A stretch of DNA of 5,538 bases from Bacteroidales bacterium M5 (lineage in GTDB: Bacteria; Bacteroidota; Bacteroidia; Bacteroidales; Muribaculaceae). The notes beneath the pieces are model-generated. The model ran no database searches, was not told the origin of the DNA, and was given only the letters and a program-made list of their open reading frames with translations. This document shows, piece by piece, positions 5,510 through 5,538 of the stretch. A program made the position numbers and the translations under genes. Each line of letters opens with the position of its first letter. Position 1 is the first letter of the stretch. The DNA is taken from positions 1 through 5,538 of the forward strand of contig LUJP01000087.1 in the NCBI GenBank assembly GCA_001689535.1, in the 5' to 3' direction.

Positions 5510-5538
5510 GAGGCTGTCTAACAAGTTTTAGGCGGCCT
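5510..5538. other. Possible hairpin or element terminus at window edge
   Basis: Twenty-one bases after the GH109-like stop, GAGGCTGTCTAACAAG begins. AGGC (5511-5514) is complementary to GCCT (5535-5538) at the last base of the window, with a 20-base loop; the stem may continue beyond the edge. The opening resembles the GAGGCTGT-type ends of some insertion sequences, but it is also compatible with a terminator stem. The cut-off sequence prevents a decision. Confidence 0.25.

Overview
The window looks like chromosomal DNA of a Bacteroidales bacterium, and the GC-rich coding sequence suggests a Muribaculaceae-like gut lineage (the family is inferred). Supporting signs: both candidate promoters in the divergent region contain the Bacteroidetes -7 box TAnnTTTG, the starts I examined lack clear Shine-Dalgarno sites, and all five proteins belong to families common in Bacteroidales (DUF1573, MeaB, a phosphatidylglycerol-lysyltransferase-like acyltransferase and a GH109-type protein).

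Layout. Positions 1-317 hold two full copies and one partial copy of a 127-bp direct tandem repeat. It is non-coding and rich in dyad symmetry, and ends in a short G-rich stretch with nine consecutive G. A four-gene minus-strand operon then reads leftward from about 3.93 kb to 346: a short secreted DUF1573 protein (3842-3450), a three-domain secreted DUF1573 protein (3453-2386, ATGA overlap with the previous gene), a MeaB/ArgK-type GTPase (2349-1264) and a DUF2156/LPG-synthase C-type acyltransferase (1239-346). Gaps are -4, 36 and 24 bp. Positions 3843-4072 are a divergent promoter region. The plus-strand gene 4073-5488 encodes a lipoprotein-type Gfo/Idh/MocA-fold protein that best fits GH109 alpha-N-acetylgalactosaminidase. 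The last 50 bp are non-coding and may contain the edge of another element.

How the genes fit together. The GH109-type protein would act in the cell envelope on GalNAc-containing host or microbial glycans. The leftward operon mixes two exported DUF1573 proteins of unknown role with a chaperone GTPase for methylmalonyl-CoA mutase (the succinate-propionate route) and a putative aminoacyl-lipid-type transferase. I see no single pathway linking them, although the tight spacing points to co-transcription.

The least ordinary signals are non-coding: the structured 127-bp array, a perfect 10-bp inverted repeat around the operon's candidate -7 box and next to the divergent promoter, and a perfect 19-bp tandem duplication that runs into the start codon of the GH109-type gene. 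I found no RNA genes, CRISPR array, complete insertion sequence or obvious new defence or catalytic system.
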